From Streptomyces atroolivaceus (lineage in GTDB: Bacteria; Actinomycetota; Actinomycetes; Streptomycetales; Streptomycetaceae), in assembly GCF_000717025.1 (NCBI RefSeq), contig NZ_JNXG01000001.1, positions 310,001 to 374,000 of the forward strand: a DNA stretch of 64,000 nucleotides. Reading direction: 5' to 3'. Under the pieces are notes generated by a model. That model saw only the letters and a list, made by a program, of their open reading frames with translations, ran no database searches and was not told the origin of the DNA. Both the position numbers and the translations under genes were made by a program. The first letter of the stretch is position 1. Each line of letters begins with the position of its first letter. Below, piece by piece: positions 35,170 through 43,929 of the stretch.

Positions 35170-36543
35170 CTACAGCGTGCGCAGCAGCATCACCGGCTGT
35201 TCCACGCAATCGGCCACGTACCTCAGGAAGCCCCCCGCCGTGCCGCCGTCGCAGACCCGGTGGTCGAAGGTGAGCGAGAGCTGGACGACCTGGCGGACCG
35301 CCAGCTCGCCCTCGTGCACCCAGGGTTTGGGGACGATCCGGCCCACACCGAGCATGGCCGCCTCCGGGTGGTTGATGATGGGCGTCGAACCGTCGACACC
35401 GAACACCCCGTAGTTGTTCAGCGTGAAGGTCCCTCCCGTGAGCTGCGCCGGGGTCAGCCTCCCGTCCCGGGCCGCCTCGGTCAGGCGGGCGATCTCCGCC
35501 CCGATCGACTCCACGTTCCGTGTGTGTGCCTCCCGGACGACCGGAACGACCAGGCCGCGTTCCGTCTGGGCGGCGAAGCCCAGGTGGACTCCGGGGAGCC
35601 GCACGATTTCCCGGGCGTCGGCGTCCACGGTCGAGTTGAGCTCGGGGAACCGCGCCAGAGCTGCCGTGCAGATGCGGGCAAGCAGAGCGAGCACCGACAC
35701 CTTCGCCCCTGCGGCGGCCCCGCCGGCATTCATCGCGGCCCGCGCCGCCATCAGCTCGGTGGCATCTGCGTCGACCCAGCAGGTGGCGTCGGGAATCTCC
35801 CGACGACTACGCGAGAGCTTCTCGGCGACCGCTCCCCGGACCCCGCGCAGCGCGATCCTCTCGGCCGACGCGTCAGGCTCGCTCCGGGGCAGCGAGGCTG
35901 CACCGGCTACGCGCTCCCCGTCGACGGACCTGATCGCGGACTCCACATCGGTGCGCAGAATCAGCCCGTCCCGCCCTGTACCCGCGATCTGTCGGAGGTC
36001 GAGCCCGTGCTGCCGCGCCAGCTTCCGGACCAGGGGAGAGACGACGGCGACGGGGCCCTGGGAATCGACCGCGCCGAGGGCCGGAGCCTTCCCTGCCTCC
36101 GAGCCCGGGCCCGAGGACGAGGGCGCGGACAAAGGCGTGGACAGGGGCGTGGACGAGACCGGAGCGGGCCTGATCCGGCGTCTCCGCGCGGCGGGCGCGC
36201 CCGTGCCGTAGCCGACCAGCACATTGCCGGACGACTCGGTCTCGGTGGCGCCGCCCGAGGCCTCGCCGGGAGTCCCGCCCTCCGTCGCCGGCTCCACGGA
36301 CCCGACTGCCACCGTCAGCAGCGGTGCGCCGACCGGGAGCTCCGCGCCCTCCTCACCGAACCGCGCGGTCACTACGCCGCCGTATGGGCAGGGCACTTCG
36401 ACCATCGCCTTGGCCGTCTCGACCTCGACGACCGGCTGGTCGACGGCGACGACGTCGCCGACCTCGACCAGCCAGCGCACGATCTCGGCCTCGGTCAGTC
36501 CTTCGCCCAGGTCCGGCAGCTTGAATTCGAGCACCTGCGCCAT
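35170..36543 (-). CDS. bkdC: Branched-chain 2-oxoacid dehydrogenase E2, operon 2
   Basis: A 457-residue acyltransferase paralogous to the E2 at 18890. It has a lipoyl domain (1-80, K45 in VETAKAMVEV), a long S/G/P/A-rich linker, a subunit-binding domain (about 178-215, VSPLVRKLARQHGLDL) and a catalytic domain ending in LTFDHRVCDGG. The ATG shares one base with the E1 beta stop (TGATG). The linkers and catalytic loops differ clearly from operon 1, so the two are old paralogues, not a recent duplication. Confidence 0.92.
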   Translation of the reverse strand: MAQVLEFKLPDLGEGLTEAEIVRWLVEVGDVVAVDQPVVEVETAKAMVEVPCPYGGVVTARFGEEGAELPVGAPLLTVAVGSVEPATEGGTPGEASGGATETESSGNVLVGYGTGAPAARRRRIRPAPVSSTPLSTPLSAPSSSGPGSEAGKAPALGAVDSQGPVAVVSPLVRKLARQHGLDLRQIAGTGRDGLILRTDVESAIRSVDGERVAGAASLPRSEPDASAERIALRGVRGAVAEKLSRSRREIPDATCWVDADATELMAARAAMNAGGAAAGAKVSVLALLARICTAALARFPELNSTVDADAREIVRLPGVHLGFAAQTERGLVVPVVREAHTRNVESIGAEIARLTEAARDGRLTPAQLTGGTFTLNNYGVFGVDGSTPIINHPEAAMLGVGRIVPKPWVHEGELAVRQVVQLSLTFDHRVCDGGTAGGFLRYVADCVEQPVMLLRTL

Positions 36544-37574
36544 CAGCTCTCGGCCTCCCACTGAAGACGGGCGACCGCGTCGAGCACCCGGTCCACGCCC
36601 GGCAGATGGTGCCGCTCCTGCATCGGCGGCGGATAGGGGATGTCGAAGCCGGCGACGCGCAGGACCGGCGCCTCCAGATGGTGGAAACACCGCTCGGTGA
36701 CTCGCGCCGCGATCTCACCGCCAGGGCCGCCGAAACCGGACGACTCGTGGACCACCACCGCACGCCCCGTGCGGCGGACCGACGCGGCGACGGTCTCGTC
36801 GTCGAAGGGCACCAGTGAACGCAGGTCGACCACCTCGAGATCCCATCCCTCCGCCGTGGCGGCCTCGGCTGCCTCCAGGCACACCGGGAGGGACGGTCCG
36901 TACGTGATCAGGGTCGCGCTACGTCCGGGGCGCCGGACCACGGCACGCCCGATCGGCTCGACCGCGGCCGGCGCGTCCGGCGACCAGTCCGCCTTGGACC
37001 AGTAGAGCCGCTTCGGCTCGAGGAAGACCACCGGGTCGTCGGAGGCGATCGACTCCCTCAGCAGCCCGTACGCGTCGTCGACCGTGGCCGGCATGACGAC
37101 ATGCAGACCGGGGGTCGCCATGTAGTAGGCCTCCGAGGAGTCGCTGTGGTGCTCGACCCCGCCGATTCCGCCGCCGTACGGCACCCGCACCGTGATGGGC
37201 AGCGGCATGGCGCCGCCCGTCCGGTTCCGCATCTTGGCGACATGGCTGACCAACTGCTCGAACGCCGGATACGCGAAGGCGTCGAACTGCATCTCCACCA
37301 CGGGCCGCAGCCCGTACATCGCCATGCCCACGGCCGCGCCGAGGATTCCCGCCTCGGCCAGAGGCGTGTCCGTACAGCGGTCGTCGCCGAACTCCTTCGC
37401 CAGACCGTCCGTGACGCGGAAGACGCCACCGAGCGTGCCGACGTCCTCCCCGAGGACGTGCACCGTCGGATCCTCCGCCATCGAGTCCCGCAGCGCCCGC
37501 CCGAGAGCCTGCGCCATGGTGGCCGGCCTGGCCCTTCCGGTCCGCTCACCGGCCGTCGCCGCAGCGGTGGTCAT
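36543..37574 (-). CDS. bkdB: Branched-chain 2-oxoacid dehydrogenase E1 beta, operon 2
   Basis: A 343-residue E1 beta subunit with HVLGEDVGTLGGVFRVTDGL, the RVPYGGGIGGVEHHSDS loop and a transketolase C-terminal domain (about 215-335). An extra 20-residue N-terminal extension distinguishes it from the operon 1 copy. The start ATG overlaps the E1 alpha stop as ATGA, giving tight coupling of the heterotetramer subunits. Confidence 0.94.
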   Translation of the reverse strand: MTTAAATAGERTGRARPATMAQALGRALRDSMAEDPTVHVLGEDVGTLGGVFRVTDGLAKEFGDDRCTDTPLAEAGILGAAVGMAMYGLRPVVEMQFDAFAYPAFEQLVSHVAKMRNRTGGAMPLPITVRVPYGGGIGGVEHHSDSSEAYYMATPGLHVVMPATVDDAYGLLRESIASDDPVVFLEPKRLYWSKADWSPDAPAAVEPIGRAVVRRPGRSATLITYGPSLPVCLEAAEAATAEGWDLEVVDLRSLVPFDDETVAASVRRTGRAVVVHESSGFGGPGGEIAARVTERCFHHLEAPVLRVAGFDIPYPPPMQERHHLPGVDRVLDAVARLQWEAES

Positions 37575-38734
37575 CGCCCCTCCTCCGCGCCGCTCTCGTC
37601 CTGCGGGCCGTGCTCCGCGTCCAGCTCGCCCCGCAGCCGTGCCGCCTGCTCCCGCAACTGGCCGGTCTGCTCCTCGTAGACATTCGCGAACAGATCCATC
37701 GGGTCAAGCACCGGATCGGCGTTCATCTGCTCCCGCAGACCCTCCGCCATCCGTTCCGCCGCCTCCCGCACCCGCTCGATGCCGTCCTCGTCCAGCAGCC
37801 CGCGCCCGGTCAGCTCCCGTTCGAGAAGCCTGATCGGATCGTGCGCGCGCCACGCCTCGACCTCGCTGTCGCCGCGGTAGCGGGTGGCGTCGTCGGCGTT
37901 CGTGTGGGCGTCCATGCGGTAGGTGACCGCCTCGACCAGCGTCGGCCCTTCACCCCGCCTGGCTCGTGCCACCGCGTCGCTCAGCACCTGGTGCATCGCA
38001 GGCGCGTCGTTGCCGTCGACCAGTCGTCCCGGCATCCCGTATCCCACGGCCTTGTGGGCGAGCGACGGCGCCGCGGTCTGCTTGGCCAGGGGAACGGAGA
38101 TCGCGAAGCCGTTGTTCTGTACGAGGAAGACCACCGGGGCCCTCCAGACGGCCGCGAAATTGAGCGCTTCGTGGAAATCGCCCTCGCTCGTCCCGCCGTC
38201 GCCGACCATCGCGAGGGCCACCACGTCGTCACCCTTCAGGCGGGCCGCGTGCGCAAGGCCGACGGCATGCGGCAACTGGGTGGCCAGGGGGGTGCAGAGC
38301 GGGGCGATGCGGTGCTCACGCGGGTCGTACCCGGTGTGCCGGTCCCCCCGCAGCAACGTCAGCGCCTCGACCGGATCCAGCCCGCGCGCCACCGCGGCGA
38401 GGGTGTCGCGATAGCTGGGAAAGAGCCAGTCCCGGTCCTCCAGGACGAGCGCCGCCGCGATCTCACCGGCTTCCTGACCGGTGCTCGACGGGTACACCGC
38501 GAGCCTGCCCTGCTTCGTCAGCGCGGTGGCCTGCGCGTTGTACCGGCGACCACGCACCAGCTCCGAGTAGAGCCTCATCAGCAGGTCAGGGTCGGCACCG
38601 GCCGCGGCGTCCGTACCGAGCACGCGGTACGGCTCGGGGTCCGGGAGCAGCGGCGCGGGATCGGTGAGCGGCTTCCAGGCCGGGGGCGGCGTGGGCCGGT
38701 AGGCGGCTGCGCCGGGCAGCTCCTGAACCGTCAT
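37571..38734 (-). CDS. bkdA: Branched-chain 2-oxoacid dehydrogenase E1 alpha, operon 2
   Basis: A 387-residue thiamine-diphosphate subunit. The cofactor motif begins GDGGTSEGD and ends in LVQNN; the phosphorylation-loop region reads YRMDAHTNADDATRYR. ATG at 38734 has AGGAGG eight bases upstream, which rules out the in-frame start at 38743. It is the first gene of the operon and is divergent from an Lrp-type regulator, with a candidate operator for the nearby TetR protein between them. Confidence 0.94.
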   Translation of the reverse strand: MTVQELPGAAAYRPTPPPAWKPLTDPAPLLPDPEPYRVLGTDAAAGADPDLLMRLYSELVRGRRYNAQATALTKQGRLAVYPSSTGQEAGEIAAALVLEDRDWLFPSYRDTLAAVARGLDPVEALTLLRGDRHTGYDPREHRIAPLCTPLATQLPHAVGLAHAARLKGDDVVALAMVGDGGTSEGDFHEALNFAAVWRAPVVFLVQNNGFAISVPLAKQTAAPSLAHKAVGYGMPGRLVDGNDAPAMHQVLSDAVARARRGEGPTLVEAVTYRMDAHTNADDATRYRGDSEVEAWRAHDPIRLLERELTGRGLLDEDGIERVREAAERMAEGLREQMNADPVLDPMDLFANVYEEQTGQLREQAARLRGELDAEHGPQDESGAEEGR

Positions 38735-38823
38735 GACAAGCACCTCCTGGCATGCGATGTATCGGAAAGTACCGAATCTTCAGGAATGTCGAGACGTGAG
38801 CAGGGCACGGTGTGGTGTGCCTC

Positions 38824-38841
38824 ACCTACCGATTGTTCGGT
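38824..38841. promoter_or_regulatory. Degenerate PaaR-type operator between bkd operon 2 and lrp
   Basis: ACCTACCGATTGTTCGGT matches 16 of 18 positions of the perfect inverted repeat upstream of paaN (40121). It is located 90 bases before the E1 alpha start and 102 bases before the Lrp start. Function is inferred from similarity. Confidence 0.5.
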
Positions 38842-38942
38842 CGTTGGCGCAATTTGGCTACAGGCACCTTCAGCCTGTGGACAAACGGTTCTCCACAGCC
38901 TGGGATAGGTGCAGGTCGTCTACAACAGGGAGGCGCGGGCAG

Positions 38943-39464
38943 ATGCCAGCTGAACAAATGGCCGACGCGGGCGGTGAGCCGGTCCGTACTGCGCCCGCCC
39001 GGCCGCTGGACCCCACCGACCACGCCATCCTGCGCATCCTCCGAACGGACGGCCGCGCCTCGATACGAGCCGTCGCAGAGCGCGTCCATGTCTCCCGGGC
39101 CAATGCGTACGCCCGGATCAACAGGCTCGTCGAGGACGGTGTGATCCGCGGCTTCAGCGCACGCGTGAATCACGAACGGGCGGGACAGGCCGCCTCCGCC
39201 TACATCACACTCAAGATCGTCCAGAATTCCTGGCGCACTGTGCGCGACCAGCTCCAGGCACTCCCGGGCGCCACCCATATCGCACTGGTCAGCGGCGACT
39301 TCGACGTCCTGCTCCTGGTGCACACCCCGGACAACCAGGCGCTGCGCGAGCTGGTCCTGACCAGGATCCAGGCCATCCCCGAGGTCCTGTCCACCCGTAC
39401 CCTGCTGGTGTTCGAGGAGACCGACCTGGGCCCGCGCCCGGAGCGTCCGGCCGAGCTCACCTAG
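38943..39464 (+). CDS. bkdR: Lrp/AsnC family transcriptional regulator
   Basis: A 173-residue regulator. After a 20-residue leader comes the AsnC helix-turn-helix (about 25-75, LDPTDHAILRILRTDGRASIRAVAERVHVSRANAYARINRLVEDGVI), then a RAM ligand-binding domain (about 95-165). Divergent Lrp genes beside bkd operons commonly control branched-chain oxoacid breakdown in response to amino acids, so it is the likely regulator of operon 2. ATG at 38943 has GGGAGG nine bases upstream. Confidence 0.92.
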   Translation: MPAEQMADAGGEPVRTAPARPLDPTDHAILRILRTDGRASIRAVAERVHVSRANAYARINRLVEDGVIRGFSARVNHERAGQAASAYITLKIVQNSWRTVRDQLQALPGATHIALVSGDFDVLLLVHTPDNQALRELVLTRIQAIPEVLSTRTLLVFEETDLGPRPERPAELT

Positions 39465-39479
39465 GGTCTTCCGCGCCGG

Positions 39480-40070
39480 TCAGCCCGCCCGCATCCCTTC
39501 GAAAGCCAGCTGGACGACCGTGTCCGCGAGCTGCTCCGCCTCCTGGGATCCGCCCGGCTGCGGGCGGTACCACTCGACCAGCGAGTTCACCATGCCGAAA
39601 AGCAGCCGGGTCGCCAGACGTATGTCCACGTCCGCGCGAAGGTCTCCGTCCGCCACCGCGTCCTTCAGAAGCTCGGACACCCGCTGGTCGAACCCGCGCC
39701 GCCGCTCCAGGGCCCAGCGCTCCGTCTCCGTGTTGCCGCGCACACGCAGCAGCAGCGTGACGTACGGCAACTCCGCCATGAGCACCTCGACCGTGCGGCG
39801 CGTGACGTACTCGACCCGGGCGATCGCCCGCCCCTGTATCGCACCAGGCTCGTCGAGGATCCCGAAGAGCCCGTCGAGGGCCCGGCTCACCGCAAGCCGG
39901 AGGAGCTCCTCCTTGCCCGTCACATGGTGGTAGATGGACGACTTGGAGATGCCCGCCGCCTTGGAAAGGTGCTCCATGGACGTGCCGTCGTAGCCGCGCT
40001 CGTTGAAGACACGGACAGCAACGGTCAGGAGTGTCTCCGGGGTGTACGTGTCCCGCTTGGCCGTGGTCAT
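39480..40070 (-). CDS. TetR family regulator (PaaR-like candidate)
   Basis: A 196-residue repressor. The N-terminal helix-turn-helix (about 8-55, TLLTVAVRVFNERGYDGTSMEHLSKAAGISKSSIYHHVTGKEELL) is followed by a helical ligand domain. It is divergent from paaN, with a perfect inverted repeat between them; the same repeat stands before paaA, so it is probably the phenylacetyl-CoA-responsive repressor of both transcription units. ATG at 40070 has GGGAGG nine bases upstream. Confidence 0.9.
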   Translation of the reverse strand: MTTAKRDTYTPETLLTVAVRVFNERGYDGTSMEHLSKAAGISKSSIYHHVTGKEELLRLAVSRALDGLFGILDEPGAIQGRAIARVEYVTRRTVEVLMAELPYVTLLLRVRGNTETERWALERRRGFDQRVSELLKDAVADGDLRADVDIRLATRLLFGMVNSLVEWYRPQPGGSQEAEQLADTVVQLAFEGMRAG

Positions 40071-40120
40071 GACCGCGATCCTCCCCCATGAGTTGTCCAC
40101 AGGTTCCTTGGGGCCCTTGT

Positions 40121-40138
40121 ACCGACCGATCGTTCGGT
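40121..40138. promoter_or_regulatory. TetR operator upstream of paaN
   Basis: ACCGA-C-CGATCG-T-TCGGT, an 18-bp inverted repeat perfect except for the unpaired C/T positions. It lies between the TetR gene and paaN, 54 bases before the paaN start. Confidence 0.75.
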
Positions 40139-40192
40139 TACTCTAACTCCGTCAGCACATCCCTGCCCGGCTCGACGAGGAGTTGGTCCGTC

Positions 40193-41893
40193 ATGGCCGC
40201 CGAGCTTTCCCCCGAGAAGCTGTCCGAGATCCACCGCCCCACGCTCGACCAGGCCCTCGAAGCGATCCGCACCCGCGCCTACTGGTCTCCGCATCCCGAG
40301 CACCCGAAGGCCTACGGCGAAGGGGGCCTTCCCGGCAGCCTCGGTGCGGCCGAGGGAAAGGCGGCGTTCGACTCCGTCCTCCACACCCGGCTGGATCTCG
40401 CCCAGCCCGGCACCGACGGCTGGACGGGCGGAGAGCTCTCGCCGTACGGCCCTGCGCTCGGCGTCGAGTATCCCCACGCCGACCCGGACATCCTGCTTCC
40501 CGCCATGAGCGCCGCCATGGGCTCCTGGCGCGCGGCGGGGCCTGAGACGAGGGCCCTGGTCTGCCTGGAGATCCTCGCCCGGATCAGCGCGCGTACGCAC
40601 GAGCTGGCCCACGCCGTGATGCACACCAGCGGGCAGGCCTTCGTGATGGCCTTCCAGGCAGGCGGCCCGCATGCCCAGGACCGCGGCCTGGAGGCCGTGG
40701 CGTACGCGTACGAGGAGCAGACGCGTACGCCGCGTGCTGCCGACTGGTCGAAGCCCCAGGGCAAGCGCGACCCGCTGCGGCTGCACAAGTCGTACACGGC
40801 GGCCGGCCGCGGCATCTCCCTGCTGATCGGCTGCAACACCTTCCCCACGTGGAACGGCTATCCGGGCCTCTTCGCCTCGCTGGCGACCGGCAACCCCGTG
40901 CTGGTCAAGCCGCACCCCCGGGCGGTCCTGCCGCTGGCCCTCACCGTCCAGCTGGCGCGCGAGGCGCTGGCGGAGGCGGGCTTCGACCCGAATCTCGTCG
41001 CCCTGGCCGTCGAGCGGCCCGGCGAGGGCATCGCCAAGACCCTCGCGGTACGCCCGGAAATCAAGATCATCGACTACACGGGCTCCACGGCTTTCGGCGA
41101 CTGGCTGGAGACCAACGCCCGTCAGGCCCAGGTCTACACGGAGAAGGCGGGCGTCAACACGATCGTCCTCGACTCCACCGACAACTACCGGGGCATGCTC
41201 TCCAACCTTGCTTTCTCGCTCTCCCTCTACAGCGGCCAGATGTGCACGACCCCGCAGAATCTGCTCATCCCGCGTGACGGCATCATGACCGATGCCGGCG
41301 CCAAGTCCTACGAGGACGTGGTGGCGGACATCGCCGAGGCGGTGAACGGGCTCCTCGGTGACGACGCGCGGGCCAACGGACTGCTCGGTGCCCTGGTGAA
41401 TCCGGACGTGAAGGCCCGGCTGGAAGGGGCAGCGGCCTTGGGTGACGTCGCACTGGCCTCGCGCCCGGTGGTCAACCCCGACTTTCCCGACGCCGTGGTC
41501 CGCACGCCGGTTCTGGTGAAACTGGACGGCACCAAGCCCGACGACGGGGCGGCCTACCTCTCGGAGTGCTTCGGGCCGGTCTCGTTCGCGGTCGCCGTCG
41601 ACTCGACCGCCGACGCGCTGGACCTGCTGCGCCGCACGGTCCGTGAGAAGGGCGCGATGACCGTCGGCGCGTACACCACCTCCCCCGACGTGGAACGCGC
41701 GGTGGAGAACGTCTGCTTCGACGAATCGGCTCAGCTCTCGCTGAATCTCACCGGCGGCGTGTACGTCAACCAGACGGCGGCCTTCTCCGACTTCCACGGC
41801 TCGGGAGGCAATCCGGCGGCCAACGCGGCGCTCTGCGACGGTGCGTTCGTATCCAACCGCTTCCGGGTCGTGGAGGTCCGCCGCCAGGCCTGA
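40193..41893 (+). CDS. paaN: Phenylacetic acid degradation protein PaaN (aldehyde dehydrogenase)
   Basis: A 566-residue aldehyde-dehydrogenase-superfamily protein of the PaaN group, expected to oxidise the ring-opened oxepin-CoA aldehyde of phenylacetate breakdown, usually done by PaaZ. It has the NAD-binding region (about 210-330, CNTFPTWNGYPGLFASLATGNPVLVKPHP), the YTGSTAFGDWL segment and the SGQMCTTPQN cysteine loop (about 345-354). No MaoC hydratase domain is present. ATG has GAGGAG upstream. Its stop codon is buried in a perfect terminator stem. Confidence 0.94.
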   Translation: MAAELSPEKLSEIHRPTLDQALEAIRTRAYWSPHPEHPKAYGEGGLPGSLGAAEGKAAFDSVLHTRLDLAQPGTDGWTGGELSPYGPALGVEYPHADPDILLPAMSAAMGSWRAAGPETRALVCLEILARISARTHELAHAVMHTSGQAFVMAFQAGGPHAQDRGLEAVAYAYEEQTRTPRAADWSKPQGKRDPLRLHKSYTAAGRGISLLIGCNTFPTWNGYPGLFASLATGNPVLVKPHPRAVLPLALTVQLAREALAEAGFDPNLVALAVERPGEGIAKTLAVRPEIKIIDYTGSTAFGDWLETNARQAQVYTEKAGVNTIVLDSTDNYRGMLSNLAFSLSLYSGQMCTTPQNLLIPRDGIMTDAGAKSYEDVVADIAEAVNGLLGDDARANGLLGALVNPDVKARLEGAAALGDVALASRPVVNPDFPDAVVRTPVLVKLDGTKPDDGAAYLSECFGPVSFAVAVDSTADALDLLRRTVREKGAMTVGAYTTSPDVERAVENVCFDESAQLSLNLTGGVYVNQTAAFSDFHGSGGNPAANAALCDGAFVSNRFRVVEVRRQA

Positions 41894-41912
41894 GCGAGGT
41901 CAGGCCTGGCGG
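41881..41912 (+). terminator. Terminator hairpin containing the paaN stop codon
   Basis: A perfect 13-bp stem CCGCCAGGCCTGA with a 6-base loop; the last three bases of the left arm are the paaN TGA. Confidence 0.7.
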
Positions 41913-41922
41913 CGTAGGACGT

Positions 41923-41950
41923 CCGGTGGAGCGGGGATCCGCTCCACCGG
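41923..41950. terminator. Hairpin between convergent paaN and trmH-like genes
   Basis: A perfect 12-bp stem CCGGTGGAGCGG with a GGAT loop, one base before the end of the minus-strand methyltransferase gene; probably bidirectional. Confidence 0.75.
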
Positions 41951-42661
41951 TCATCCGTGGCGCGGATCCGTGATGTCCGCGTAGCGCTGCACCCAGGCGT
42001 GCATGGCGATGGCGGCCGCCGCGCCGGCGTTGATCGACCGTGTCGAGCCGAACTGCGCGATCGAGCACACCATCGAGGCATGCTTGCGCGCTTCCTCCGT
42101 CAGTCCGGGCCCCTCCTGCCCGAACAGGAGCACACACCGGCGCGGCAGTTCCGTCCGCTCGAGCGGCACGGCACCGGGCAGGTTGTCGATCCCGATGATC
42201 GGCAGCCCCTCGGCCGCCGCCCAGGCAGTCAGGTCCGCCGTGTCCGGGTGGTGGCGCACATGCTGGTAGCGGTCGGTGACCATCGCCCCCCGCCGGTTCC
42301 AGCGTCGCCGGCCCACGATGTGGATCTCCTTCGCGAGGAAGGCGTTGGCGGTGCGCACGACCGAGCCGATGTTGAAGTCATGGCCCCAGTTCTCCACCGC
42401 CACGTGGAAATCGTGCCGCCGCAGATCCAGATCGGCGACGATCGCCTCCCGCGTCCAGTATCGATAGGCGTCGCCCACATTGCGCCGGTCACCGTGGGCG
42501 AGGAGTTCGGGGTCGTAGCGCACACCCTCGGGCCAGGGCAGCGGGTGCGGGCCTACGCCGATCGCGGCACCGTACCCGTCGTCGTACTGGATCGGTTCCG
42601 CGGACGGATCGGGTACGGCTGCCGCTCGGGGCTCTTCTGGACTACCGGTCTCGCTGGTCAC
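41951..42661 (-). CDS. TrmH/SpoU family RNA methyltransferase
   Basis: A 236-residue SPOUT methyltransferase using SAM to 2'-O-methylate rRNA or tRNA. The trefoil-knot motifs are present: NWGHDFNIGSVVRTANAF (motif 1), CVLLFGQEGPGLTEEA (motif 2) and SIAQFGSTRSINAGAAAAIAMHAW (motif 3). The target nucleotide is unknown. GTG at 42661 overlaps the HTTM gene stop as GTGA, and TACGCT lies six bases upstream, so the gene may also have its own leaderless transcript. Confidence 0.92.
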   Translation of the reverse strand: MTSETGSPEEPRAAAVPDPSAEPIQYDDGYGAAIGVGPHPLPWPEGVRYDPELLAHGDRRNVGDAYRYWTREAIVADLDLRRHDFHVAVENWGHDFNIGSVVRTANAFLAKEIHIVGRRRWNRRGAMVTDRYQHVRHHPDTADLTAWAAAEGLPIIGIDNLPGAVPLERTELPRRCVLLFGQEGPGLTEEARKHASMVCSIAQFGSTRSINAGAAAAIAMHAWVQRYADITDPRHG

Positions 42662-43929
42662 CCGACGAGCGTATGGCCACTGCCACCGCCACCGTGCGTG
42701 GCCTCCTCGTCGTCCTTGCTCCCCCGCCGCTGCCGGGGGAGCCCGAGCCTGCCCTCCCTCCGGGAGAACAGGCGTTGCCGGCCCTGCGCGACCCTGCGTC
42801 CCAGCCACACCAGGAAGACCGTCGGCAGGAAGACGGCATCGGCGGCGATCATCGCCATGGAGAAGAAGGGAAGCCCCAGCAGGACGGCGATCCCGGCATG
42901 CTCGCCGATCATGACGACCAGCAGGACGTTCTTGACCCGCCGGTTGAACAGCGTGAAGGGAAAGGCGACCTGCACGATGACCGTGACGTACGTCAGGATC
43001 ATGACCGCCAGCGCGCTGGAGGCGATGAGACCGGAGAGCTCGGGCCACGGAGCGAAGTAGTCCAGGTTGAGCGGGTAGTAGATCGCGGTGCCGTCCTGCC
43101 AGCGGGAACCCTGGATCTTGTACCACCCCGCGGTCGCGTAGATCAGGCACACCTCGGCCATGATCACGAGGAGAGCGGCATTGTGGGCGAGGTTGGCCAG
43201 AACGTCGAACAGGACGCGCAGCTCACGGTCCGGCGCGTAACGGCTGAGCACCCACCAGGCACCGTTCCCCAGCCACAACGCCCACAGGAGGCACGGCATC
43301 CACCACGTGCCGCCGAGTCCTCCCATGACGGTGGCGGGCAGGAGGAAGCAGCCGAGCACCGCCCACAAGGCCGGCCCCGCGACGTCACGGGCCGGCCGGT
43401 CTCGCTCCGCGAGCCGCGCGGCGTCCCGCGACACACGGCGCGCGTCCAGGGACCAGACCTGCGCGCAGCGGGTGAGGACCAGGTAGACGGCCATCAGATG
43501 GATGACGTTGTCACCGCCGTCGCCCATGAAGATGCTGCGGTTCTGCAGGGAGAGCACACCGGCCATGAAGAGGACGGAGGTGGCCCGGGTCCGCCAGCCG
43601 ATCATCAGCAGCGCGGCAGACACCAGCGTGAGCGCGTACACGGTCTCGAACCAGATCGTGCTGTCCGACCACATCAGGACGGTGAAGGCGTCGTTGTTGG
43701 TGATGAGCCGACGTGCCATGTCCCAGCTCCACGGGCCGTCCGGGCCGTACAGCTCGTGGCGGTGGGGCAGCTCTCGCAGGAGGAACAGCAGACAGGTGGC
43801 GGAGATGCCGATCCGGACGACGGCGCTCTGGTAGGCGCCGAGGGGGGCGGCCGTGACGCGCTGGACAGCGGAGGCTAGCGACCGGTCGGCGGTTCCGGCG
43901 CTCTCACGGACCGGAGCGGGGGCGCTCAT
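42658..43929 (-). CDS. HTTM domain membrane protein (vitamin K-dependent carboxylase-like)
   Basis: A 423-residue polytopic membrane protein with about 8-10 hydrophobic helices. It shows HTTM-type features: AVVRIGISATCLLFLLREL, GDGGDNVIHLMAVYLVLTRCA, YATAGWYKIQGSRWQDGTAIYYPLNL. In eukaryotes the fold is vitamin K-dependent gamma-glutamyl carboxylase; bacterial members are uncharacterised. It is encoded between DUF5819 and TrmH genes, with ATGA and GTGA overlaps. DUF5819 plus HTTM is a recurrent pair as far as I know, suggesting a joint membrane function. Confidence 0.88.
   Translation of the reverse strand: MSAPAPVRESAGTADRSLASAVQRVTAAPLGAYQSAVVRIGISATCLLFLLRELPHRHELYGPDGPWSWDMARRLITNNDAFTVLMWSDSTIWFETVYALTLVSAALLMIGWRTRATSVLFMAGVLSLQNRSIFMGDGGDNVIHLMAVYLVLTRCAQVWSLDARRVSRDAARLAERDRPARDVAGPALWAVLGCFLLPATVMGGLGGTWWMPCLLWALWLGNGAWWVLSRYAPDRELRVLFDVLANLAHNAALLVIMAEVCLIYATAGWYKIQGSRWQDGTAIYYPLNLDYFAPWPELSGLIASSALAVMILTYVTVIVQVAFPFTLFNRRVKNVLLVVMIGEHAGIAVLLGLPFFSMAMIAADAVFLPTVFLVWLGRRVAQGRQRLFSRREGRLGLPRQRRGSKDDEEATHGGGGSGHTLVG

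Noticed and set aside
33814..36564. Plus-strand frame of 916 codons spanning moeA, mobA and bkdC
   Set aside because: It crosses three well-supported minus-strand genes and shows no family similarity; long open frames are expected opposite high-GC genes.
40067..41797. Minus-strand frame of 576 codons opposite paaN
   Set aside because: Shadow of paaN, which has unmistakable aldehyde-dehydrogenase motifs.
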